Origin: Candidatus Poribacteria bacterium
GTDB taxonomy: Bacteria > Poribacteria > WGA-4E > WGA-3G
Length of the DNA: 23,907 bases
Direction of reading: 5' to 3'
Assembly (NCBI GenBank): GCA_007571355.1
Contig: RKRO01000168.1
Location: 1-23,907 of the forward strand
Positions 1 to 7,706 of the stretch are shown one piece after another. The notes under the pieces are model-generated. The model ran no database searches and was not told where the DNA came from. It worked only from the letters and a program-made list of their open reading frames with translations. The position numbers and the translations under genes are program-made. Position 1 is the first letter of the stretch, and each line of letters begins with the position of its first letter.

Positions 1-737
1 CGAAGTGCCGCGAATAAATTACCGACGACAATATCTGTTAAATTGACGCATTTACAGAGTGCTTCATGTCCCCATTTTCCGATGACTGCTCGCCACGGCG
101 AATAATCGACGACACTCAATTTCAGGGGACCGCCTGTATACCCATATTCCGTGACCTGAAATCCCGTCTCTTGCAACGCCGCAGCAAGTTCTATCGGTAG
201 AATTACCTTGTGTGTCGCGAGGAGTTTCGGGCTTGCAACCCGCGCGATCGGCGTGTACATTCCGCGCAAATTCGGCGTTATTGTCAGCATTGTTCCCCCC
301 GGTTTGAGCAAGTTGTACATCTCGGCCAAAATCGCTTGAGGTGTGCTAAAGTGTTCAATCAAACCCATTGAATACACAAAGTCGAAAGGGGTACGATGCG
401 TTTTGGCAAAGTCGAACAGGTCTTCACAGATAATCGTTCCTTTTGTACCTGCAAGCGCGAGATTCCGTTCTGCGAGTTGACATCCGAGTTCAGAGAAATC
501 GACACCGTAACAATCACTATCGTAGTGGCGAGCAAGGTAGGGGAGCCAGAGAGAATCGGCGCATCCGAGTTCAATCAGTGTCGGTTGTTTGAAACCGATA
601 AGTGCGCTGTGGAACAATTTCGCCAGTTGACGATTTGCCACATAAGCCCACCGTAAATGCCGAACCTTGTGCTGTTGCCCGTCCCAGAGTGTCGTCCAAT
701 AGGATTCGTCGGTCAACGGTTTGCCTTGCGAATGCAT
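1..737 (-). CDS. Class I SAM-dependent methyltransferase (3' part beyond the left edge)
   Basis: The reading frame is open from an ATG at 737 to the window edge, about 245 codons, so the C-terminus is missing. It shows a Rossmann methyltransferase core: a motif I variant IELGCADSLW near residues 55-64 (Gly-Cys-Ala-Asp replaces the usual GxGxG), GVDFSE at 78-83 as the ribose-binding acidic turn, DFVYSMGLIEHF at about 119-130, and LLKPGG at 143-148. This pattern is typical of Methyltransf_11/25-type enzymes; the substrate cannot be read from it. A strong GGGAGGAGG Shine-Dalgarno lies just before the ATG, inside the end of the preceding gene. That gene's TAG is one base away, so the two are probably translationally coupled. 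I am sure of the fold and not of the substrate. Confidence 0.85.
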   Translation of the reverse strand, partial: MHSQGKPLTDESYWTTLWDGQQHKVRHLRWAYVANRQLAKLFHSALIGFKQPTLIELGCADSLWLPYLARHYDSDCYGVDFSELGCQLAERNLALAGTKGTIICEDLFDFAKTHRTPFDFVYSMGLIEHFSTPQAILAEMYNLLKPGGTMLTITPNLRGMYTPIARVASPKLLATHKVILPIELAAALQETGFQVTEYGYTGGPLKLSVVDYSPWRAVIGKWGHEALCKCVNLTDIVVGNLFAAL

Positions 738-738
738 G

Positions 739-2199
739 CTAATCCTCCTCCCGGAGCACCGCGTCGTGTTCTAAAATGGGGCAGAGATCACAGAGTTGAT
801 CGGCACAGTAATTTTTGTAAAGACGGATGAATCCCTGCTCTATTTTGGCGGTCGGCTTCAAATGACGCATCTGCTGCGCTTCAGTGAAGATTTGTTCATC
901 AACTTTACGTATAATTTTATTTCCCGTTGATTTTGAACCGACACTATAGAGCCGTAGGACTGCCTCCTGCAGTTGCTGACTGTCCGCTTCAACCGCCCAA
1001 ACATAGGCAATGGGTAAGATTTTATTAATGATAATGTCTACAGCTCGATCCTTGCCAATCAATGCTATTTTGCGTGTGCTTTTCAACCCGAAGTTAGAAT
1101 GCTGATCCCAATAGCCGGTAGGTTCGAGCATCAGACGTGTACGGAGTTCTGTCTGGATGATCTGTAGTGCCCTTTTTGTATCCACAGTCGCCGCTTTTTC
1201 ACAGATCGGCAGAAAGTACATCATCAGGCTCCCTTGACAGTGGTGAATTAACTGACTCATCGCTGCGATCCGGCGAACAGGATGATTCAGCGGTCTACTG
1301 GTAAAACTCCAACGTGCTTCTGTCATACGTGGCGGCAGTTTGGCGTATGCCGAAGTACGCCACTGCTTTTCCAACGCAATAATGCCTGGATCGTCTGTCA
1401 CTTCCAATGGTAACGGCTTCTCCCGCTGTGATGGCAAGAGACCGGCGACTCCAAAAAGCGTCGCTTGAATCTCAAGTTCGGATTTCCGGTCAAGGTCGGC
1501 GAAAGGGACATGCTGTGCCAACTCTCGCATGGCTTTGCTGTTGCGTTCGTACCCCAATGCCTCCATGATACCTTCATAGAGGAGTTGCTCGAAATTGAGG
1601 CGTGTCCTTAGCAGCCGCATCGACTCCGCCTTTTCCAGGAAACGTTCGCGTCCCAACGACTCAAAAACGCCTTTTAAAATTTCTATATTCAACTGTTTTC
1701 CGGTTATCCGACACAACCCATCAGTCGTTGCCGCGTCTTTTGTGTTGTCGTACAGGTCACCTGTATCCACTGCAACCCACTTCAGTAATTCTAAAGTTGG
1801 GACACGCTTCCCGTTCTGAAGTCGTGTCCGCAGATTGAAATCGTTGTTAAAGAAGACGGCGTGTAAAATCACGCGGTTGTATCTGGAATTGAGGTGGTGC
1901 TTGTGCGCGTACCACTCCGAAGACCGTACGTGAATTTCGACATCACCGATCTGAAGTTTGCCATCAATCTCAATTTCGGCGTGCATAAAATCGGGACCCT
2001 CGTTATGATTCCAGATGCCGGGCTTCAGCACGCGAATGGCACGCCTATCAATTGATGCCATATTGGTATCAAAAAAGTGTTGTTCATGCCACATCTGCTG
2101 AACGCGTGCTTCGTCAATTCTGCTTAAGTCTGGGTTATGTGTCTCATCAATTTCCCTGAACAGTTTAGAGAACTGCTCAACTGTGAATGTGTCGTTCAT
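739..2199 (-). CDS. DUF2851 family protein
   Basis: A 486-residue cytosolic-looking protein with no signal peptide or membrane segment. The N-terminal third carries the conserved pattern I associate with DUF2851: WHEQHFF near residue 37, GIWNHNEGPDF at 61-71, and GDVEIHVRSSEWYAH at 85-99. The acidic and His residues in a beta-rich setting look nuclease-like, but no activity is established that I know of. The C-terminus has a small cysteine cluster, YKNYCADQLCDLCP, near residues 463-476, which could bind metal. It lies 24 bases after thiE and one base before the methyltransferase, so it is the middle gene of a probable three-gene transcript. An AGGTGA Shine-Dalgarno precedes the ATG. The family call is firm; the function is unknown. 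Confidence 0.85.
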   Translation of the reverse strand: MNDTFTVEQFSKLFREIDETHNPDLSRIDEARVQQMWHEQHFFDTNMASIDRRAIRVLKPGIWNHNEGPDFMHAEIEIDGKLQIGDVEIHVRSSEWYAHKHHLNSRYNRVILHAVFFNNDFNLRTRLQNGKRVPTLELLKWVAVDTGDLYDNTKDAATTDGLCRITGKQLNIEILKGVFESLGRERFLEKAESMRLLRTRLNFEQLLYEGIMEALGYERNSKAMRELAQHVPFADLDRKSELEIQATLFGVAGLLPSQREKPLPLEVTDDPGIIALEKQWRTSAYAKLPPRMTEARWSFTSRPLNHPVRRIAAMSQLIHHCQGSLMMYFLPICEKAATVDTKRALQIIQTELRTRLMLEPTGYWDQHSNFGLKSTRKIALIGKDRAVDIIINKILPIAYVWAVEADSQQLQEAVLRLYSVGSKSTGNKIIRKVDEQIFTEAQQMRHLKPTAKIEQGFIRLYKNYCADQLCDLCPILEHDAVLREED

Positions 2200-2223
2200 G
2201 TTATGCTATCACCTGTCTTGGGT

Positions 2224-2853
2224 TTACTTTGCTCCCAGAATTTCGTTCAACAGCGTCTGTGTCGAAACGGTTGGTTCAGGATGTGCACAAACAGCAGAGA
2301 TCACAGCGATCCCATGCGCGCCTGCGCGAATCACGTCCGCTGCGGTCTGGACACCAATACCCCCAATTGCTATCACTGGACAAGCCGCGATGTCGCATAT
2401 CCGGCGTAGGCGATCTAATCCCTTAGCTGTTTCAGCATCCGGTTTTGAAGTCGTGCCGTAGATGGGACCGAAACCGATATAGTCGGCACCTGCTGAAATT
2501 GCCTCGAGTATTTTCTCTTCAGTGCGGGCGGATGCCCCGATGATGGCGTTTGTAGCAAGAATCCGTCTGCCGATGGCGACAGGCATGTCGTCTTGCCCGA
2601 AATGCGCGCCTGCGGCACCGACAGCGAGCGCGATATCTGCTCTGTCGTTTACAATTAATGGGACTTTGTGCTGTTTACATATCGTCTGTATGCTCTGTGC
2701 CGTTGTTATCAATTCGCGCGTCGTTCCGTACTTTTGGCGGAATTGTATTGTGTCTGCCCCTCCTGCGATTGCAAGTTCGGCAAGTTCCGCGTGCGTGAAT
2801 TGGGATTGCAGCGTCGTATCCGTAATGACGTGAAGAACACCGATATTTTTCAT
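2224..2853 (-). CDS. thiE: Thiamine phosphate synthase
   Basis: A 209-residue TIM-barrel protein of normal length for the family. ThiE joins HMP pyrophosphate with thiazole phosphate (HET-P) to give thiamine monophosphate. Landmarks are IQFRQK at 36-41 (the QxRxK pyrophosphate-binding strand), VNDRADIAL at 68-76, GAHFGQDD at 82-89 (usually DGVHLGQxD; here Ala replaces the Asp), GPIYGTTSKP at 129-138 and IAIGGI at 161-166. The GPxxxTxTK-like phosphate loop favours ThiE over the related TenI, although the Asp-to-Ala change leaves some room for a TenI-like role. No other thiamine gene is visible nearby. It is first in a probable operon with the DUF2851 protein. The Shine-Dalgarno is weak, and there is no better nearby start. 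Confidence 0.88.
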   Translation of the reverse strand: MKNIGVLHVITDTTLQSQFTHAELAELAIAGGADTIQFRQKYGTTRELITTAQSIQTICKQHKVPLIVNDRADIALAVGAAGAHFGQDDMPVAIGRRILATNAIIGASARTEEKILEAISAGADYIGFGPIYGTTSKPDAETAKGLDRLRRICDIAACPVIAIGGIGVQTAADVIRAGAHGIAVISAVCAHPEPTVSTQTLLNEILGAK

Positions 2854-2872
2854 GTTGGCATGTTACTCAAGA

Positions 2873-2909
2873 TGTGATAAATTAGTGTTGTTTAATTTAG
2901 TATATCACA
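2873..2909. promoter_or_regulatory. Imperfect inverted repeat between thiE and the SGNH gene
   Basis: In the 71-base divergent intergenic region, TGTGAT (2873-2878) mirrors ATCACA (2904-2909), and just inside it AAATTA (2879-2884) mirrors TAATTT (2893-2898). The arms surround an 8-base centre, with 5 unpaired bases on one side. The position suits a shared operator for the two divergent genes, and a TATACT-like -10 for the minus strand overlaps it. It is AT-rich and could be chance. No regulator is assigned. Confidence 0.3.
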
Positions 2910-2912
2910 TAT

Positions 2913-2917
2913 AGGAG
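2913..2917 (+). promoter_or_regulatory. Shine-Dalgarno fixing a GTG start
   Basis: AGGAG sits 7 bases before the GTG at 2925 and supports that codon as the start of the SGNH hydrolase. There is no in-frame ATG close by. Confidence 0.75.
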
Positions 2918-2924
2918 ATGCTTT

Positions 2925-3560
2925 GTGAATAATTTATTATTTCAATCTGGAGATAAGGTGCTTTTTATTGGGGATAGTATTACGGATTGCGGACGACGGG
3001 ATGCACACGCTCCTTTGGGACACGGCTACGTCCGAAAAATAACGGAACTCATCACTGCAAAATACCCAGAACGCGACATCACTTATGTCAACAAAGGCGT
3101 TGGCGGGGATATCGTCGAGGGTTTAGAAGAGCGGTGGGATCCCGATGTAATTGCCGAAAAACCGAACTGGCTCTCGGTGAAAATTGGGATTAACAACGCG
3201 AGTCGCCAGTATGCAGGCAATGTGTCCACCGAAGCGTATCTACCGGTTTGGGAAGCGTGCTATAGACGGATTCTCACGCGTGCGAAAACAGAATTAGACG
3301 CGCCCCTCTTTCTTTTTGAAATTTTCTACATTGAAGAAGATGTTGAAGAACCGCGTCCGTTGGATGTAGACGCTTACAATGCAAGCATTCATAGGCTCGC
3401 GGAGGAGTTCGAGGCAAGACTGATACCAACGAATGCCGCCTTTGATAACGCAGTTGCTGCGCGTCCCGGCGCACTTTGGACAACCCAAGACGGCGTTCAT
3501 CCGAATGCAGAGGGCCACACTTTGATGGCGTTGGAATTCCTCAAGCAAGCAGCGTGGTAA
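2925..3560 (+). CDS. SGNH/GDSL-family hydrolase (lipase/esterase-like)
   Basis: A 211-residue single-domain protein, the typical SGNH length, starting at GTG. Block I is FIGDSITD with the nucleophile Ser18. Block II is NKGVGGD around 56-62, giving the oxyanion-hole Gly. Block III reads GINNASR at 88-94, with Asn where many members have GxND. Block V is DGVHPNAEGH at 189-198, giving the catalytic Asp189 and His192. All the residues for an ester or acetyl hydrolase are therefore present. There is no signal peptide, so it probably acts in the cytoplasm, for example on acetylated sugars; the substrate is not determinable. It is transcribed away from thiE and converges on the TPR gene at 3600, with 39 bases between them and no clear terminator. 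Confidence 0.88.
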   Translation: MNNLLFQSGDKVLFIGDSITDCGRRDAHAPLGHGYVRKITELITAKYPERDITYVNKGVGGDIVEGLEERWDPDVIAEKPNWLSVKIGINNASRQYAGNVSTEAYLPVWEACYRRILTRAKTELDAPLFLFEIFYIEEDVEEPRPLDVDAYNASIHRLAEEFEARLIPTNAAFDNAVAARPGALWTTQDGVHPNAEGHTLMALEFLKQAAW

Positions 3561-3599
3561 ATTCAACGTGTGCGTGCGCTTTAATAAACGGTTTGGGCA

Positions 3600-4460
3600 C
3601 TACGGTGAGACTCCTTCGACTTGGTGTTTCAAAGTTTGGATGAGTTCCTGTTCGTGATTTTTGTTGTATTCGGATGCAAGCCGTCGGGCATTGAGGCGGT
3701 TTCCCCAGTAGAATTGCCACCCCACTAAAGCGATGCCGGCGCAGTCAATATATCGGCGTTCGCGCATTGCGTCTACTGTGAGATAAATAAACGTTCCGTT
3801 CAATGCTGCCGCAAGGATGCCTTCTTTAACGCTTCCCACATAAAGCTGCCCGCTCCCCGGGACAACTGTGGAAAGCCATCCTGCCATTTGTGGGGATTTG
3901 TGTGGCAGCGGTGTTTCTTCAAGGAGCGTGTCTGCCAATCGACGTGCTTTTTCTCTCTGCGATGCATCAATCTGAAGTGCGTCCACTCGTCGTAATTCTG
4001 TGATCGCCTTGTTCCAATCGGTGGTGTGGATGTAGCACCAACCGCGTAGGTAGTGCGCTGCGTACACAACTTCCGGATCGTTCGTCGTGTGTAGAAGTTC
4101 AAAGAGGGTGGTCCGCGCCAGTGAATACGCGCCTGCCTCGAAATGGAGTTGCCCCAGCATCAATTGGCTCCGAAAACGCAAGGGTGAATTCGGATGCTCG
4201 GTTGAGAAATCGCGAAACAACGCTTCAGCGCGCGTCGTTTCACGCTGATAGTAATAACTCTGTGCGATCCGGTAATCCGCGATATCCCTAAATTCCGTAT
4301 TGACATCATAAAACAGCATCCGCTTATACGCGAGCCGCGCCGCTTGATAATCACCCGATTCAAAAAGTTGCTCTGCATAACGATGGTTCTGCTCTGCTGT
4401 CTCAGCAGAGACACCTGCTGCAAAAACTGTGATGGAGATTAATAGGCACGCAATGGACAT
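3600..4460 (-). CDS. TPR protein with C-terminal PGSGQxYxG membrane module (paralogue 2)
   Basis: A 286-residue protein with an N-terminal signal peptide (MSIACLLISITVFAAGVSA, cleavage probably after residue 19). Several BamD/YbgF-style TPR units follow at about 22-170 (RYAEQLFESGDYQAARLAYK, and so on). The C-terminal part starts at GWLSTVVPGSGQLYVGSVK, near 195, and holds two hydrophobic stretches. The combination of exported TPRs with a Pro-Gly-Ser-Gly-Gln-x-Tyr-x-Gly loop and a short membrane hairpin is shared with the gene upstream, so the two are tandem paralogues. I know this loop from uncharacterised TPR and DUF5683-like proteins. Its ATG is one base from the upstream stop, so it is translationally coupled. 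It is the last gene of the sigma-factor run. Function unknown; envelope location inferred. Confidence 0.78.
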   Translation of the reverse strand: MSIACLLISITVFAAGVSAETAEQNHRYAEQLFESGDYQAARLAYKRMLFYDVNTEFRDIADYRIAQSYYYQRETTRAEALFRDFSTEHPNSPLRFRSQLMLGQLHFEAGAYSLARTTLFELLHTTNDPEVVYAAHYLRGWCYIHTTDWNKAITELRRVDALQIDASQREKARRLADTLLEETPLPHKSPQMAGWLSTVVPGSGQLYVGSVKEGILAAALNGTFIYLTVDAMRERRYIDCAGIALVGWQFYWGNRLNARRLASEYNKNHEQELIQTLKHQVEGVSP

Positions 4461-4461
4461 C

Positions 4462-5409
4462 TTAAAACCTTGATTTCCATAACACCAATTTCACTTCATC
4501 TCTTGGTGGCAGTATTGCACTGAATAACCCTGAATCTCGGATTTTCTGTTGAAGTCGATTGCGAAGGTGTCGTTCCTGTTGGGTGTTGAAGATTCGTGCG
4601 GTCTGAACACTCTGATAGATACTGTTTCCATAGAGAAACAGCCCAAGCACCCCAACGGGGATGGCAACTTCGTAACGCTCTTGGTCAACGTAATAGAAGC
4701 TTGCACTCCCTAATACCGCGACACTCACAAAGGCAGAGAGACCATTCATTGTCTGTCCGCTATAAATTTGCCCGCTCCCCGGTACCAATGCTGAAAACAC
4801 CCCTGCAACCGTTGAAGAACGGTGCGGCAACGCCTCCATGTTTTTTATTTCTTGTGCCAATCTATTACTGACCTCGGCAAAAGGGCTCTGAGGATAGGCT
4901 AAAGAAACGTCATGCCACGCTTGCGTTGCTTCAGTCCAATCCCATTTATCTATGTGTAGCAAACCGATCGTAAAGTGCGCACGTGGTGCTAAAGTGCTTT
5001 CTTTATGTTCGACGAGAAATCTTTTCAGTGATTCAAGTCCTTGCGCGCTATCACCCGACAGAATCTGGCACTGCGCGATATTGTTTTTTGCACGCGCGAC
5101 GAGCCCACTTTTCGGATAGGTATCGATCAGCAGCTCGTAAGCACGAATCGCGTTTGCCAGTTTACCGACGTTCTGATAAGCTGCAGCAACACGAAAGGCT
5201 ATGAAATCACTTTGAGGTGTATCGGGATGTAGATAGAGGAGACGCTTATATTCGTGGGCAGCGTTGAGATAATCACCTTCTCGGAAGAGCGAGTCAGCGA
5301 AAGTGGACTCCACTGCTGCTATAGCCGGGATAATCGCCGTCAAAATAACGAAGTATGCAATGCAGCTGACAATCCAGTATCGCGCGAAGGTGAAGGAGAA
5401 AGTATTCAT
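4462..5409 (-). CDS. TPR protein with C-terminal PGSGQxYxG membrane module (paralogue 1)
   Basis: I place the start at the ATG at 5409, which forms an ATGA overlap with the stop of the CvpA-like gene. A TTG at 5454 would add 15 residues that look non-native. From 5409 the protein has 315 residues: a hydrophobic export signal (RYWIVSCIAYFVILTAIIPA), TPR units such as DSLFREGDYLNAAHEYKRLL and later helices, then FSALVPGSGQIYSG and two hydrophobic segments. It has the same domain order as the next gene, so a tandem duplication is likely. The probable location is the envelope, anchored in the membrane with the TPRs on the outer face. Its stop is one base before the next ATG. Partner and function are unknown. 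Confidence 0.78.
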   Translation of the reverse strand: MNTFSFTFARYWIVSCIAYFVILTAIIPAIAAVESTFADSLFREGDYLNAAHEYKRLLYLHPDTPQSDFIAFRVAAAYQNVGKLANAIRAYELLIDTYPKSGLVARAKNNIAQCQILSGDSAQGLESLKRFLVEHKESTLAPRAHFTIGLLHIDKWDWTEATQAWHDVSLAYPQSPFAEVSNRLAQEIKNMEALPHRSSTVAGVFSALVPGSGQIYSGQTMNGLSAFVSVAVLGSASFYYVDQERYEVAIPVGVLGLFLYGNSIYQSVQTARIFNTQQERHLRNRLQQKIRDSGLFSAILPPRDEVKLVLWKSRF

Positions 5410-5900
5410 CGGGGATCGAGTTGCCTTTGTACGTGCGCTTTGCTGACTGCCCAAACATGATTACCGACATCCATGAGTTGGTGTCCAAAATAAGAGTCAG
5501 CGATCTCATTTTTGAAGCCATCGCTACTGTAGGCATTTAGAAGGATGAGAACGAAAGCGATAAGAAGTCCGCCAGAAGCGATTCCGAAACAAAGTCCTAA
5601 TAGGTGATTTACCCAGCCCAAAAACCCTTTTTCGAGGATACGCTGGATACGCTCACAGAGTGAGTCAACAAGAATAGAGATAGCGAGTACAATAGTGACG
5701 ATGCTCAACCATTTTGCCCAATTTGGGTTTGCTATGAATTTTTGAAGCAATGTCGCCAGGTGATGCCAGAATTGGCACGCCATGAAGAAGCCTACGCCGA
5801 TTACGAATACCCCCCAAACGCTTCGCGTGAACCCCACGCGGCAGCAGCCTATGCCGGACAGTCCAACGAGAATGAGGATACCGATATCGAGTTTTGTCAT
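5406..5900 (-). CDS. CvpA-family membrane protein
   Basis: A 164-residue protein with about four hydrophobic segments (near 5-22, 27-45, 63-80 and 95-120) and a C-terminal hydrophilic tail. The opening MTKLDIGILILVGLSGIGCC, followed by RVGFTRSV, matches the CvpA pattern, in which a short Asp-containing N-terminus and a Gly/Arg-rich first loop precede the membrane core. In other bacteria CvpA proteins affect colicin V production or envelope and bile tolerance; the mechanism is unclear. Here it sits 26 bases after a metallopeptidase gene and overlaps the next TPR gene by 4 bases, which supports an envelope role for the cluster. The family call rests on the overall pattern, not on catalytic residues. 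Confidence 0.7.
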   Translation of the reverse strand: MTKLDIGILILVGLSGIGCCRVGFTRSVWGVFVIGVGFFMACQFWHHLATLLQKFIANPNWAKWLSIVTIVLAISILVDSLCERIQRILEKGFLGWVNHLLGLCFGIASGGLLIAFVLILLNAYSSDGFKNEIADSYFGHQLMDVGNHVWAVSKAHVQRQLDPR

Positions 5901-5926
5901 TGCTGGGTGCCTACAGGAATCGCGCC

Positions 5927-6973
5927 TTATGAAATGTCTAAAAAAGGGATATCTTTCAGGGTTAACCCGAGGGTCTGTTTTATCGCGAGTGCTGTTGGAA
6001 TCCCTGTACCTAATTGACGCAATAGGTCACGAATTTTGGAATAGCCGCATTGCTGAGTAATATATTCGAAGATTGCTGCTGATTGAATATATGCCAATTT
6101 TCGGTATTTCGCCGGGAGTTGGCTAAACGGTTTGCTGAGTGCGTCAAGTGAGAGTTGCTGCCTTGTCTGAATTGCTTGTTGTAATTTAAATCTTTCAAAT
6201 TGGAACATAGGACGTGCAATGCTTTGTGCAAGTCCTTCATTGATCCACACGGGGCAACATCCGTCCGTTAGATGATAGACTAATAGATGCACCCATTCGT
6301 GTCGCAGCAGCGCGTATAGAATCCCAAGCACTGGCTCACGAGCCGCGCAATATGCCAGATGGATGCTACCGTCATAGCATCCACTCGACCATTGTGGCAG
6401 TGAACGTTGTGACGTTGTGATGTCGTTTGTATTCCTAATGGAGATAGGGACAATGGAGCGTGGATAGTGCCCTAAGATTTCCCCCAGTTCAGCATAGGTA
6501 CGATGAATGAGTTGACAAATATTCCAAACTGTCTGAGGGCTCATTGCGACAGGGCAAGTTAAACTGAAAATTTTGGAGTTTACACGCTGTTGAGACGGGA
6601 CTACAGTATCGACATTCAATCGTTTGTAGAATTCTTGTGGTGGTGGTTGACGTAGGTCGTCCGAGCAGACCAACCCATCATAGCACGTTTTCTCGTCAAT
6701 AATGCGTGCTTTACGCCGCAAAGCCGTCGTTGAATCTTGACATAACCGGAGTGCAATATCAAGGCATGCCAATGCTGTGTCCCATTCTCCAACCATCTCG
6801 TATGCTTTGGCGAGGTCAGCATAGACGTAGTGATGCTGTGCTGCCCCTAATTTCAAACCGGCGAGGTAGTGTTGAATGGCCTCAACGTAGCATGCTTGCC
6901 CATAGCTGAGCGTTGCTTGTCGGAAGTGTGACAATGCTAATGAATTGGTATGCCTTAGATGCACTGCTTTCAT
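5927..6973 (-). CDS. TPR plus HExxH metallopeptidase (peptidase MA-like, gluzincin)
   Basis: 348 residues. Residues 12-92 form two or three TPR-like helical hairpins (SHFRQATLSYGQACYVEAIQ, and LAKAYEMVGEWDTALACLDI). A peptidase_MA-like domain follows at about 140-348. It has the zinc motif HEWVH at 225-229 and the third-ligand segment INEGLAQ with Glu246, separated by a Gly-Cys-Cys-Pro turn, exactly as in this gluzincin family. No signal peptide is evident, so it may act in the cytoplasm, or may be exported by a route I cannot see. It lies 60 bases after the FHA gene and 26 before the CvpA gene. The catalytic residues look intact. The substrate is unknown; regulated proteolysis in the same pathway as the sigma factor is a guess. 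Confidence 0.8.
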   Translation of the reverse strand: MKAVHLRHTNSLALSHFRQATLSYGQACYVEAIQHYLAGLKLGAAQHHYVYADLAKAYEMVGEWDTALACLDIALRLCQDSTTALRRKARIIDEKTCYDGLVCSDDLRQPPPQEFYKRLNVDTVVPSQQRVNSKIFSLTCPVAMSPQTVWNICQLIHRTYAELGEILGHYPRSIVPISIRNTNDITTSQRSLPQWSSGCYDGSIHLAYCAAREPVLGILYALLRHEWVHLLVYHLTDGCCPVWINEGLAQSIARPMFQFERFKLQQAIQTRQQLSLDALSKPFSQLPAKYRKLAYIQSAAIFEYITQQCGYSKIRDLLRQLGTGIPTALAIKQTLGLTLKDIPFLDIS

Positions 6974-7033
6974 AAGGAACAGGGGCGTTAAGTTTTCTGG
7001 CTTCGGTGCACACTTGTTCCTTCTCCCAGATAA

Positions 7034-7690
7034 CTATGATCGTTCAATATCAATGATTTTAAGGCTAATTTTCCCACATCTCAGCGTAGTCCCTTCACGA
7101 ACTGGAGCGGATATTGCGACCCGTTCGTTATTGACGTAAGTCGTGTTGGAACTGCCTATATCTGTGATGTACACGCCATTGTCTTTCTGCTCAAATTTTA
7201 CGTGCAAACGGGAAAGTTCGGGAACGCTGTCGTAGCGATTTAACGTTTCCGGGGGTGTCGTTGACTGTTCGGTGTCCCAGCGTCGGAGTTCAGCTGCGTC
7301 TGGTCCAGACGCTCCCAACTGCATAATTTCGGTGGTTTCATTCCCTACACCTTGTGGGCTGTAACTGGGTTGCGGCTCCAAGCCGCCGGCGGGAACGCCA
7401 ATTTCTGCTCCGTCGCTCCGGATCTCCGCCATAACCCGTTCTCGGGCTCGGTCTTGGGCACCGAGTGGCGGTTCGATGTTTTCTCTTTCCTCGAAGCGAT
7501 AGTGTGAAAAGTCGATTAATTGTTTCAACGGCTGAAGTTCCGGAATGTTGTTGATTTCTTTCAAAAGACGTTTCTGCTTACGTGAAAGTCTTTCGTTTTT
7601 CAACCAACGCGTATAGGCTTCCAACATTTCTGCCTTTTTAAGGTCATCCGCCGAGATTCCGGCCTTCTGCCATTTCTTCCAGAAGCGCAT
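7034..7690 (-). CDS. FHA-domain protein, possible sigma-factor partner
   Basis: 218 residues, soluble. The C-terminal part, about 148-214, is an FHA phosphothreonine-binding domain: LNRYDSVPELSRLHVKF (with SRLH at 160-163), then DIGSSNTTYVNNERV (with the SSNTT turn at 180-184). The usual GR before the first loop reads NR here (151-152), which may weaken ligand binding. The N-terminal 90 residues are helical and basic. The segment LKQLIDFSHYRFEE, followed by PPLGAQDRARERVMAEI at about 74-90, resembles the tail of anti-sigma factors, in which a Pro-rich turn precedes an Arg-rich helix. The middle, 95-145, is low-complexity linker. It starts 16 bases after the ECF sigma gene with a GGAGG Shine-Dalgarno, so the pair is almost certainly co-expressed. 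The anti-sigma role is inference. Confidence 0.82.
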   Translation of the reverse strand: MRFWKKWQKAGISADDLKKAEMLEAYTRWLKNERLSRKQKRLLKEINNIPELQPLKQLIDFSHYRFEERENIEPPLGAQDRARERVMAEIRSDGAEIGVPAGGLEPQPSYSPQGVGNETTEIMQLGASGPDAAELRRWDTEQSTTPPETLNRYDSVPELSRLHVKFEQKDNGVYITDIGSSNTTYVNNERVAISAPVREGTTLRCGKISLKIIDIERS

Positions 7691-7706
7691 TAGTTAATCC
7701 TCCAAA

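Noticed and set aside
2873..2909. CRP/FNR-type binding site
   Set aside because: The TGTGA and TCACA half-sites are about 26 bases apart instead of 6, so a standard CRP site is not supported.
5410..5454. TTG start for the first PGSGQ TPR gene
   Set aside because: It extends into the CvpA-like gene and puts charged residues before the signal. The ATGA overlap at 5406-5409 is the usual coupling arrangement.
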